From VRUE01 sp035605695 (GTDB lineage Bacteria; Actinomycetota; Thermoleophilia; Solirubrobacterales; 70-9), in assembly GCA_035605695.1 (NCBI GenBank), contig DATNGZ010000015.1, forward strand, positions 1 to 64,000: a DNA stretch of 64,000 nt, read 5' to 3'. Below are positions 17,605 to 25,553 of the stretch, in pieces. The stretch's first letter is position 1, and each line of letters begins with the position of its first letter. Below the pieces are notes generated by a model, which was not told where the DNA came from, made no database searches, and saw only the letters and a list, made by a program, of their open reading frames with translations. A program made the position numbers and the translations under genes.

Positions 17605-19104
17605 ATGGGTCTCAACCTCGCATCGCTGCTGACTGAGAGCGCCGCGAAGACGCCGGAGCTGCCGGCGATCCGGCTCGGCGACGCCGAGCTGAGCTACGGC
17701 GAGCTGGACGAGCGCAGCGCCCGTCTGGCGAGTCTGCTGGGCAAGAAGGGCATCGAACCGGGGGACCGCGTTGGCGTGATGTTGCCCAACGTCCCCGATT
17801 TCCCGGTCGCCTATTACGGGGTCTTGCGCGCTGGCGCCATCGTCGTGCCGATGAACGTGCTGCTGAAGCGGCGCGAGATCGCCTTCTACCTGGAGGACTC
17901 GGGCTCCAAGCTGTTGCTCGCCTGGCACGGTTTTGCCGAGGAGGCGCGCGAGGGCGCCGCCGACGCCGGAGTCGAGCTGATCGAGGTCGAGCCGGCGAGT
18001 TTCGCCGCGACGCTGGCCGAGTATGAGCCGACAGAGGGACTACACGAGACCGAGGAGGACGACACCGCCGTCATCCTCTACACCTCGGGCACGACCGGCA
18101 AGCCGAAGGGCGCCGAGCTGACCCACCACAACCTCTTCCACAACGCCGACGTCTCCAGCCGCAAAACCTGCGAGATCGCCGAGGGCGACGTCGTGCTTGG
18201 CGCCCTGCCGCTCTTCCACTCCTTCGGACAGACCGTGGGCATGAACGCCTCGCTGAAGGTCGGCGCCTGCCTCACCCTTGTGCCGCGTTTCGATCCGGCT
18301 GAGGCGCTGGAGACAATACAGCGCGACAAGGTCACCCACTTCTACGGTGTGCCGACGATGTTCGGCGCCCTGCTCCACCATCCCGAGCGGGAGAGCTACG
18401 ACACCTCCTCGCTGCGCACCTGCATCACCGGCGGCGCCTCGATGCCGGTCGAGGTCCTGCGGGGCTTCGAGCAGGCGATGGGCGCGATCGTGCTCGAGGG
18501 CTACGGCCTCTCGGAGACCTCGCCGGTCGCCTCCTCCAACCACCCCGACAAAGAGCGCAAGCCGGGCTCGATCGGCACCCCGATCGAAGGGGTTGAGATG
18601 CGGGTCGTCGACGAGGACGACAACGAGGTGGCCCAGGGCGAGGTCGGCGAGATCGTGATCCGCGGCCACAACATCATGAAGGGCTACTGGCAGCGCCCCG
18701 ACGCGACCGAAGAGGCGATGCGCGGTGGCTGGTTCCACAGCGGCGACATGGCCCGCACCGACGAGGACGGCTGCTTCTACATCGTCGACCGCAAGAAGGA
18801 CATGATCATTCGCGGCGGTTACAACGTTTACCCGCGCGAGGTCGAGGAGGTGCTCTTCGAGCACCCGAAGGTTCGCGAAGCGGCCGTCGTCGGCGTCCCC
18901 CACGACGAGTGGGGCGAGGAGATCGGCGCCGCGGTCGTCCTCCACGAGGGCGAGGAGCTGCCCGCCGAGGAGATCAGCGCCTACGTCAAAGAGCGGATCG
19001 CCGCCTACAAGTACCCGCGGGTCGTCTGGTTCCTCGACGACCTGCCCAAGGGCCCCACCGGCAAGATCCTCAAGCGCGAGATCGAGCCGCCGGCCCCTGT
19101 GTGA
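17605..19104 (+). CDS. long-chain fatty-acid-CoA ligase (AMP-binding)
   Basis: A 499-residue adenylate-forming enzyme that activates fatty acids to acyl-CoA. Motifs in order: YTSGTTGKPKGAELTH (P-loop), LPLFHSFGQT, VPTMFGALLHH, GYGLSETSPV, the hinge region DRKKDMIIRGGYNVYPREVE, and the catalytic Lys in PKGPTGKILKRE near the C-terminus. There is no membrane segment. It follows the small gene at 17312 closely and precedes the R2-like oxidase, suggesting a lipid-related set. Confidence 0.93.
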   Translation: MGLNLASLLTESAAKTPELPAIRLGDAELSYGELDERSARLASLLGKKGIEPGDRVGVMLPNVPDFPVAYYGVLRAGAIVVPMNVLLKRREIAFYLEDSGSKLLLAWHGFAEEAREGAADAGVELIEVEPASFAATLAEYEPTEGLHETEEDDTAVILYTSGTTGKPKGAELTHHNLFHNADVSSRKTCEIAEGDVVLGALPLFHSFGQTVGMNASLKVGACLTLVPRFDPAEALETIQRDKVTHFYGVPTMFGALLHHPERESYDTSSLRTCITGGASMPVEVLRGFEQAMGAIVLEGYGLSETSPVASSNHPDKERKPGSIGTPIEGVEMRVVDEDDNEVAQGEVGEIVIRGHNIMKGYWQRPDATEEAMRGGWFHSGDMARTDEDGCFYIVDRKKDMIIRGGYNVYPREVEEVLFEHPKVREAAVVGVPHDEWGEEIGAAVVLHEGEELPAEEISAYVKERIAAYKYPRVVWFLDDLPKGPTGKILKREIEPPAPV

Positions 19105-19121
19105 CCGACTTCACCGTAACC

Positions 19122-19143
19122 AAACTGGCTGACCAGCCAGTTT
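19122..19143. promoter_or_regulatory. 22-bp operator-like palindrome
   Basis: AAACTGGCTG and CAGCCAGTTT form perfect 10-bp arms around AC, placed 49 bp upstream of the R2-like oxidase start. The size and symmetry are typical of a TetR-family operator. It could also form a hairpin after the acyl-CoA ligase stop, but no T-run follows. Confidence 0.6.
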
Positions 19144-19192
19144 GCCGGTAACCTCCCCCGCAGCTGCCCGCCGCACCCAGCAAAGGAGAGAG

Positions 19193-20476
19193 ATGAGCGT
19201 CGCTTCGCAGAGCCTGATGGACAACGTCACTTACGAGGACCTCTACAAGCGCTGGGAGGGGGGCAACTGGAGCGCCTACGACATCGACCTCTCCGCCGAC
19301 AACGCCGGCTGGGACGGCCTCAGCGACATCCAGCGGCGCTCGGCGATGTGGATCTACTCGATGTTCTTCTACGGCGAGGACCGCGTCGCCGACACCCTCG
19401 CCCCCTACATCACCGCCGCGCCGACCGAGGAGCAGTCCTACTTCCTCGCCACCCAGCAGGTCGACGAGGTCCGCCACTCGGTCTTCTTCCACCGCTTCTT
19501 CAAGGACGTGATCGGCGTCGGCGGCGACTCGATCCAGCAGACCCTCTCCTCCACCCTGCCCCAGCTCAACTGGGGCTACCGCGGCATCTTCGACCGCCTC
19601 GACGTGATGGCCGAGGAACTGCGCAAGGATCGCTCGCTGCCGAAGTACGCGCAGGCGATCACCCTCTACCACCTGATTGTCGAGGGCTCGCTCGCCCAGC
19701 CCGGCCAGCACTTCATCGAGGACTTCTTCGCCTCCGAAGACACGATGCCCGGCTTCAGCGCCGGCATGGCCAACGTCTCCCGCGACGAGCAGCGTCACAT
19801 CGGCTTCGGCGTCAAGGTGCTCTCCGAACTGCTGGGCGAGGGGAACCCCGGCTGGGAGGAGAACAGGGCGGCCGTGACGGATCTGCTGCGCGAAGTTCTT
19901 CCCTACGGGCCGGCGGTCTTCTACCCGCCCAACTTCGATCGCGAATACACCGAGTGCTACGGCTTCTCGCTCGAGGACATCTTTGCCTTCGGACTGAAAC
20001 TGATCCGCCAGCGCTGGCGCACGATCGGTTATCCGACCGAGGAGATGCCCCCCGGCGTCTTCCCTTTCGACCCCGACGCCACGGCCGAGGAGGTCGCCCA
20101 GAACCAGGTCAAGCTGATGGAAGCCGGCATCCTCGGCCCGCCCGAGGCGAACCCGGAAGCGACACCCGAGACGCAGCGCCTCTACTTCGACGTGGTCAAG
20201 CGCGCCGCCAACACCGAGGCCGCCAACGGCTCGCCGCTGGTCTACCAGTGGCGTTTCGACGACGCCGACCCCTGGCACGTCGTGATCGACAACGGCTCGA
20301 CCCGGGCGGAGCCGGGCGAAGCCCCCAACCCGACGCTGACGCTCGAGGCCAAGTGGGCCGACTTCGTCGGGATGAGCAAGCCCGACGCGAACCCGATGAA
20401 GATGGTGCTGACCCGCCGCATCCGCCCCCGCGGGTCGATCCGCGAGATCGCCCGCATGCGGAAGGTGTTCGGCTAG
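19193..20476 (+). CDS. R2-like di-metal oxidase with C-terminal SCP2-like domain
   Basis: The 427-residue protein begins with a ferritin-like ribonucleotide-reductase-R2 fold. Metal ligands are readable as Glu in FFYGEDRVAD, the E-x2-H of QQVDEVRHSVFF, Glu in IVEGSLAQPGQ and D/E-x2-H in SRDEQRHIGFG. After about residue 310, the segment from YFDVVKRAAN to the end (QWRFDDADPWHVVIDNG, PNPTLTLEAKWADFVG) resembles a sterol-carrier (SCP2) lipid-binding domain. R2-like ligand-binding oxidases bind fatty acids, so this may oxidise a lipid delivered by the SCP2 part (inference). A good AAAGGAGAG precedes the ATG. Confidence 0.82.
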   Translation: MSVASQSLMDNVTYEDLYKRWEGGNWSAYDIDLSADNAGWDGLSDIQRRSAMWIYSMFFYGEDRVADTLAPYITAAPTEEQSYFLATQQVDEVRHSVFFHRFFKDVIGVGGDSIQQTLSSTLPQLNWGYRGIFDRLDVMAEELRKDRSLPKYAQAITLYHLIVEGSLAQPGQHFIEDFFASEDTMPGFSAGMANVSRDEQRHIGFGVKVLSELLGEGNPGWEENRAAVTDLLREVLPYGPAVFYPPNFDREYTECYGFSLEDIFAFGLKLIRQRWRTIGYPTEEMPPGVFPFDPDATAEEVAQNQVKLMEAGILGPPEANPEATPETQRLYFDVVKRAANTEAANGSPLVYQWRFDDADPWHVVIDNGSTRAEPGEAPNPTLTLEAKWADFVGMSKPDANPMKMVLTRRIRPRGSIREIARMRKVFG

Positions 20477-20532
20477 GAGCGTTAGGGGATCATGCGGGTT
20501 GCCGAACACCAACCTGGTGGCGCAGCTTCCTT

Positions 20533-21942
20533 CTAGCTAATTGGCGGGCGAGCGTCAGCCCAAGGGCGCTCGGCCTCGAGCTGAGCGGCCAGCGAGAGCA
20601 GGGTCGCCTCATCGCCGGGGCGGCCGATTACCTGGACAGCTAGCGGCATACCGTCCTCGGCGAAGCCGGTGGGCACCGACATCGCCGGGTTGCCGAGGTG
20701 GTTCCAGGGCACGCAGTAGGGATAGAAGCGGCCCATGCCGAGCGCCGTGCGCAGGGCGCTCTGTCCCTCCCAGCGGCGGATCGGCAGCGCTGTGCCACCC
20801 ATGACCGGGGTGACCAGCACGTCGAAGGAATCGAAGATCGCGTTGACGCGCGCCGCATCGGCGGCGCGGCCGCTGGTCCGCGCACGCTCGTAGAGTGCCG
20901 TCGGCAGGGCGGCGCCGAGCTTGCCGAAACCGCGAGTCCGCCGTTCGAGCCGCTCGGGATGCGGGACTTCACGCACCGTCTCGGCGACTCCGCCGAGGAA
21001 GCGGGCGGTGATGTTGTTGCCGATCCCACCCCAATCGGGATCGCGCTGGGAGACCTCGTGCCCGAGCGAGCGCAGCAGCTCGGTGGCGTCGATGACCGCG
21101 TCCTTGACAACCTGGTCGACCGTCGGCGGCGCCGCCGCACGCGGCGCCAGCGTCGAGTAGGCGACGCGAAGCTTTCCGGGCGGCCGCCTGGTCGCCTCGA
21201 CGAAGGACCCCTCGGGCGGGGGCGGCGCCTCCGCCTCGGGCGAGCCACCGGAGATCACGTCGAGCCAGAGCGCCGTGTCCAGCACGTTGCGGCTGAGGCA
21301 GCCGAGAACTGCGAGGCCTCCCCAGCCTTCCAGCAGCGGCGCCAGGGAAGCCCGGCCGCGCGATGGCTTGAGGCCAAAGAGCCCACAGGACGCGGCGGGA
21401 AGGCGAATCGAGCCCGCCCCGTCGCCGGCGGAGGCGATCGGAACCAGCCCCGCGGCGACGGCGGCCCCCGAGCCGCCGCTCGAGCCGGCGGGAGTGCGTT
21501 GCGGGTTCCAGGGGTTGCGGGTGACGCCGTAGGTGGCCGACTCGGTGAAGCCGCAGATCGCCAGCTCCGGCAGCAGCGTCAAGCCGACGACGATCGCGCC
21601 TGCCTCGCGCAGGCGCCGGACCATCTCGGAGTCCTCGCGGGCCGGCTCGGTGAAGCCGTCGGTGCCGTGCGTGTTGATCTCGCCGGCAACGTCGACTTCG
21701 TCCTTGATCGCGACCGGCACACCGAGCAGCGGCCGCTCGTCGCCCGCCTTCAGTCGCGCTTCGGCCTGCTCGGCCTCGAGCAGGGCCTTCTCGGCGAAGA
21801 CCTTGCGGAAGGCGTTCAGCTGCGGGTCGATGCGGGCGATCCGCTCAAGGCAGAGATGCACCAGCTCGGTCGGCGAGACCTCCCCCGCCCGCACCATCTC
21901 CGCCTGCTTCGCCGCTCCCGCAAAAGCGAGGTCGTCACTCAT
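20533..21942 (-). CDS. amidase (amidase signature family)
   Basis: A 469-residue amidase-signature hydrolase. The Ser-cisSer-Lys triad is readable as Lys80 in PVAIKDEVD, the cis-Ser in AGSSGGSGAAVAAG (near 154) and the nucleophile Ser178 in GDGAGSIRLPAA. The usual GSD-x-GGS sequence is GDGAGS here. It is not preceded by gatC or followed by gatB, so it is a standalone amidase and not the glutamyl-tRNA amidotransferase. Substrate unknown. It is convergent with the R2-like oxidase. Confidence 0.9.
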   Translation of the reverse strand: MSDDLAFAGAAKQAEMVRAGEVSPTELVHLCLERIARIDPQLNAFRKVFAEKALLEAEQAEARLKAGDERPLLGVPVAIKDEVDVAGEINTHGTDGFTEPAREDSEMVRRLREAGAIVVGLTLLPELAICGFTESATYGVTRNPWNPQRTPAGSSGGSGAAVAAGLVPIASAGDGAGSIRLPAASCGLFGLKPSRGRASLAPLLEGWGGLAVLGCLSRNVLDTALWLDVISGGSPEAEAPPPPEGSFVEATRRPPGKLRVAYSTLAPRAAAPPTVDQVVKDAVIDATELLRSLGHEVSQRDPDWGGIGNNITARFLGGVAETVREVPHPERLERRTRGFGKLGAALPTALYERARTSGRAADAARVNAIFDSFDVLVTPVMGGTALPIRRWEGQSALRTALGMGRFYPYCVPWNHLGNPAMSVPTGFAEDGMPLAVQVIGRPGDEATLLSLAAQLEAERPWADARPPIS

Positions 21943-21964
21943 GGCCGCAGCCTATTTCCTCTCC

Positions 21965-22003
21965 GGTCGTAATTGTTTCCGCATAGCGGAAAGAAGTACG
22001 ACC
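21965..22003 (-). terminator. hairpin between the MMPL and amidase genes
   Basis: GGTCGTA/TACGACC outer arms and TTTCCGC/GCGGAAA inner arms pair around ATA, with a 4 x 4 internal loop. It starts 1 bp after the MMPL stop and ends 22 bp before the amidase start. There is no T-run, so it may attenuate or protect the RNA and not terminate intrinsically. Confidence 0.55.
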
Positions 22004-22004
22004 G

Positions 22005-24197
22005 CTACGGGGATGAAGGCTCGGGCTCGGGGGTGCCGCCGCCCTCGAAGCTGAGGTCGGGCAGGGCGCGGTCGAGCCAGGAGGGCATCCACCAGTTCCA
22101 GCTGCCGAGCAACTTCATCGCCGCCGGGACGAGGATCAGGCGGACGAGGGTCGCGTCGAGCGCGATCGCAACCGCGCAGCCGAGGCCGAGCTCCTTGATC
22201 GAGGGCACGCCGGTGAGCACGAAGACGGAGAAGACCGCGGTCATGATCAGCGCCGCCGAGGAGATCGTGCGGGCGCTGGTCGAGAGGCCTTCGGCAACCG
22301 CGCGCTCATTGTCGCCGTGCTCGAGGTAGTGCTCGCGGATGCGCGACATCAGGAAGACCTCGTAGTCCATCGAGAGGCCGAAGACGATGGCGAAGATCAG
22401 CGGCACGTTGATCGTGTCGAGCGCCCCTTGGCTTTCGAAGCCGAGCAGGTTGGAGAACCAGCCCCACTGGAAGATCGCGACGAGGACTCCGAACGCCGCC
22501 CCGATCGAGAGCAGGTTCATCAGCACCGCCTTTAGCGGCAACAGCAGCGAGCGCAGCATCACCATCAGCACCAGGTAGCTGAGCGCCAGCACGAAAAGGA
22601 CGATCTTCCACATCGAGCCGCTGATCTGGACCCGTGCGTCCTGGCTGCGGGCGGTTTCGCCGCCCACCTGGACGGTCGCGACCCGGCTCAGCTCGGTGGC
22701 GGGCACAACGTTGTCGCTGAGGCGTGAGACCAGCGCGATCGTCGCGTCGGACTCGCTGGGCGTGCTCGGCGTCGCCTGGATCAGGACGTCGCCGCCGGCG
22801 AAGGCGGGCGGCGCCACCGAGCTGATGCCCGGGGTGGCCTCGATCGTGCGATTGAAGCTGGCTACGGCGGCGCGATCCGGCCGTGAGCCCTCGAAGGAGG
22901 CGACGATCTGCACCGGGTCGGCGGCGCCGCCGACCTGCTTGGAGGCAAGTTCGTTGCCGACCCGCACGTCGCTGTCGGTGGGGAACTGCTTCAGCGCCTG
23001 GGTGCCGGTCTCGATCGAGAGCAGCGGGATCGCCAGGGTGAGCAGCACGGCGGAGACGCCGATCACGGCGCGCCACGGGTGCGCCATCACCCGCGTTGTC
23101 CAGCGCACCCAGAAGGCCTCGCGGTCGGGGCGCTCGCCGCGGCGGCGGAAGACGCCGAGGACCTTGGCGACGACGCCGCCTGGCAGGACACGATCGCCAA
23201 GCATCGCGATCAGGGCAGGCAGCAGCGTGACAGCGGTCAGGATCGAAACAGCGACCACGGTCATCGCCCCCAGGGCCATCGAGCGCAGCGCCTGGTTGTC
23301 GACCATCCAGAGGCCGGCGAGGGAGACGATCACGGCGAGGCCGGAGAACGCCACCGCCAGTCCGGAGGTTGAGAGCGCCTCGGCACGCGCCGCCTGCGGA
23401 TCGCGGCCCTTCGCCCGCTCCTCGCGGTAGCGGGCAAGGATGAAGAGGGAGTAGTCGATCGCCACCCCGATGCCGATCATCGAAGCCATGTTGGTGACGA
23501 AGACCGAGGTCTCCATCTGCAGCGAGAGGAAGTAGATCAACGCCCCGGTGACGATCACGCTGACGAAGCCGAGCACCAAGGGCAGCGCCGCGGCGGCGAG
23601 CGAGCCGAAGACGACGAGCAGGATGATCGCGACGATCGGGAAGCCGCCCGCCTCGGCTTTGGCGAGGTCTTCCTTGGAGAGCTCCTGCATCCCGGCCCAG
23701 ATCGTCGGCTGTCCCGCCAGGTAGGTCGTGACCCCGGCGGTCGCGGTGCCCGGATCGAGGTCTTTGCGCAGGGTCGCGGCCGAATCGATCTGCCGATCGG
23801 AGGACTGTTCGCTGCGCAGCGCCAGCATCGCCGTCCCGGTTTGCTGCAGCGCCAACTCGCCGCGGTGGGCTACCGGCGGCGGCAGGGAGACTTCGTCGAG
23901 GCCCGCAACCGCCCGTCGGACCCGCGCAACGGCAGCGGTGCGGGCCGCCGAGCCGGCACCCGACTGCGCGCGAAGCAGCACGGCGATGCTGCCGGTGGTG
24001 TTGCTGAAGTCGCGTTCGATCGAGTCGTTGACCGCTTTCGACTCGCTGCCCGGAACGTCGAAGCCGCCGCCGGTGAGGTGTTCGGTCTGACGGGAAGCGA
24101 GGGGAAGCGCCGCCAGGACGACGGCGACCCAAGCGAGAACGACCCAACGCCGGCGGCGGCCGAGGAACCCTGCGAGCTGGACCATGAATTCACGCAT
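22005..24197 (-). CDS. MMPL-family RND transporter
   Basis: A 730-residue membrane transporter with the twofold RND layout: a TM segment, an extracellular domain of about 120 residues, five more TM segments, and a repeat of the same. Family motifs include IGIGVAIDYSLFILARYREE in the first half and FGLSMDYEVFLMSRIREHY in the second, each carrying the Asp-Tyr pair used for proton coupling. MMPL proteins export lipids or complex envelope molecules. The linked TetR gene lies 76 bp upstream on the same strand. Confidence 0.92.
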   Translation of the reverse strand: MREFMVQLAGFLGRRRRWVVLAWVAVVLAALPLASRQTEHLTGGGFDVPGSESKAVNDSIERDFSNTTGSIAVLLRAQSGAGSAARTAAVARVRRAVAGLDEVSLPPPVAHRGELALQQTGTAMLALRSEQSSDRQIDSAATLRKDLDPGTATAGVTTYLAGQPTIWAGMQELSKEDLAKAEAGGFPIVAIILLVVFGSLAAAALPLVLGFVSVIVTGALIYFLSLQMETSVFVTNMASMIGIGVAIDYSLFILARYREERAKGRDPQAARAEALSTSGLAVAFSGLAVIVSLAGLWMVDNQALRSMALGAMTVVAVSILTAVTLLPALIAMLGDRVLPGGVVAKVLGVFRRRGERPDREAFWVRWTTRVMAHPWRAVIGVSAVLLTLAIPLLSIETGTQALKQFPTDSDVRVGNELASKQVGGAADPVQIVASFEGSRPDRAAVASFNRTIEATPGISSVAPPAFAGGDVLIQATPSTPSESDATIALVSRLSDNVVPATELSRVATVQVGGETARSQDARVQISGSMWKIVLFVLALSYLVLMVMLRSLLLPLKAVLMNLLSIGAAFGVLVAIFQWGWFSNLLGFESQGALDTINVPLIFAIVFGLSMDYEVFLMSRIREHYLEHGDNERAVAEGLSTSARTISSAALIMTAVFSVFVLTGVPSIKELGLGCAVAIALDATLVRLILVPAAMKLLGSWNWWMPSWLDRALPDLSFEGGGTPEPEPSSP

Positions 24198-24198
24198 T

Positions 24199-24236
24199 GG
24201 CTGGTTGGCCAGCCTTTCGAACGAACGGCTAGCCGT
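24199..24236. promoter_or_regulatory. two palindromes in the MMPL leader
   Basis: GGCTGG-TTGG-CCAGCC (24199-24214) lies immediately before the MMPL start, and the perfect 12-bp palindrome ACGGCTAGCCGT (24225-24236) lies 27 bp upstream of it. The second is a plausible TetR site. The GGCTG/CAGCC half-sites of the first recur, with different spacing, at 19122-19143. Confidence 0.5.
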
Positions 24237-24273
24237 CTGTGAAGGGCGTCACTTTGGACCGCCGGAGCGGCCG

Positions 24274-24882
24274 CTACTCGTCGATAAGTAGGTAGCGACC
24301 CGAGGCGGCGGCGACTGCGAGGCCGCCGCTGATGTCGCGCTCGGTGTCGGAGAGAGCCTGCAGGGCGAAGCCGTCGGCGACGGCGAAAAGGTAAGAGACG
24401 ATCTCCTCGGCGTCGTGGCGCAACTTGAGCACGCCCTCGCGCTCCTTTGCCCGCAGGACCTCGGCGACGTGGGAGCGGGTGCGCTCGAAGAGCTGGCCGA
24501 CCTCGTGCTGGATTTCGGGGTTGCGGCGGCCGGCGCTGAAGAGCTCGTAGAGGAGTAGGAAGAAGGCCGGCTCGTTCTCGATCAGATCGTTGAGGCTGGC
24601 GAGCAGGACGTCGATCACGGCGTCGACCGTCTGCGCCTCGGCCAGCGGTTCGTCGAGGCGGGACACGCGGATCTCGGCGTCGCGCCTCACGACCTCGACC
24701 AGCAGCCGCTCCTTGGTCCCGAAGTAGTAGTGGAGGAGGCCGCGACTGACCCCGGCCTCGCGGGCGACGTGCTCGAAGGTCGAGCCCGCCGCTCCGCGCT
24801 TGGCGACGCTGAGGCGCATCGCATCGACGATGCGCTGCGCCTTCTCGCCGCTCAGCTCACGCTGCTTGGTCGCCGCCTCCAT
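24274..24882 (-). CDS. TetR-family transcriptional regulator
   Basis: A 202-residue regulator. The N-terminal HTH is clear: AQRIVDAMRLSVAKRG, TFEHVAREAGVSRGLLHYYF, GTKERLLVEVVRRD. The C-terminal part is helical, with a ligand domain including IENEPAFFLLLYELFSAGRR. It lies just upstream of the MMPL transporter in the same direction and probably represses it and itself, released by an MMPL substrate (inference). Confidence 0.94.
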   Translation of the reverse strand: MEAATKQRELSGEKAQRIVDAMRLSVAKRGAAGSTFEHVAREAGVSRGLLHYYFGTKERLLVEVVRRDAEIRVSRLDEPLAEAQTVDAVIDVLLASLNDLIENEPAFFLLLYELFSAGRRNPEIQHEVGQLFERTRSHVAEVLRAKEREGVLKLRHDAEEIVSYLFAVADGFALQALSDTERDISGGLAVAAASGRYLLIDE

Positions 24883-24979
24883 GAAATCAGTCTACGTCGC
24901 CCAGGCGGATGGATGGCCGCGGCCGATCGACGTGCCCGAGGGGGCGCGCCCGGCCAAGCTGGGCGCCGCACGCCGACGA

Positions 24980-25000
24980 GCGAATAGCAGCGCTATTCGC
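24980..25000. repeat. palindrome with 16-bp core shared with 9763-9778
   Basis: Perfect 9-bp arms GCGAATAGC/GCTATTCGC flank AGC in the 188-bp gap upstream of the TetR gene. The 16-bp core is identical to that in the ROK/LCP intergenic region. Downstream sequences of both copies also share a CCGCGCCGG segment at similar distance. Confidence 0.7.
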
Positions 25001-25070
25001 GAGGAGGTGGGTGGTGATCCAGCGCCGCGCCGGGGCGTCATCCGCGGGCGCGGCTATCGGCCGCGGCCAT

Positions 25071-25496
25071 CTAGCCGCCGTTAATACTCGTGGTGGACGT
25101 GTACTCGAACTCCTCCTCGGCACCGAAGAGCGCGTCGAGCACAGTCTTGCGGGCGTCCTCGCTGACGATTAGAGCAACCACCGCGCCGACAATGGCGAGC
25201 AGAACGATGCGACCGAGGCGGCTCTTCTTGCGCTTCTTCGGCGCCCGCAGCCGCTCGGAGACGTCGCGCAGGTTCTCGGCGGCGGTGTGCAGGTCGCGCT
25301 GTACCTTCTTGTCGCTGGTAACCGCCTTGACCGCGCTGCCATTGCTGGTCGCCCGCCCGTAGGCGCCCTTTGCGGCTTCGAATGCGTTCTTAAGGCTGTC
25401 GCGCAGCTCGTCGTCCTCGACGAGACGCTGCACGTAGGGGTTCTCGCGTGCTGTCGAATAAAGGTCGGCGGCCTGGGTCGCCTTGGTCTTGCTCAT
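25071..25496 (-). CDS. single-pass membrane protein, unknown
   Basis: Not recognised. The 141-residue protein begins with a charged helical region (KATQAADLYSTARENPYVQR, then a stretch of amphipathic helix with DDELRDSLKNAFEAAK). A basic patch KKRKKSRLGR precedes one TM helix (IVLLAIVGAVVALIVS) near residues 100-118, followed by a short tail ending TSTTSINGG. The basic-before-TM pattern places the N-terminus in the cytoplasm. The start ATG at 25496 is preceded by GCGAGGAGAAGG. Confidence 0.75.
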   Translation of the reverse strand: MSKTKATQAADLYSTARENPYVQRLVEDDELRDSLKNAFEAAKGAYGRATSNGSAVKAVTSDKKVQRDLHTAAENLRDVSERLRAPKKRKKSRLGRIVLLAIVGAVVALIVSEDARKTVLDALFGAEEEFEYTSTTSINGG

Positions 25497-25553
25497 GCCT
25501 TCTCCTCGCTGGTATCTCCGGGAACGGTCAGGATAACTCGAAATCATTTCGGG

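Noticed and set aside
20490..20520. CACC/GGTG hairpin between the R2-like oxidase and amidase as a terminator
   Set aside because: Only a 4-bp stem with no T-run.
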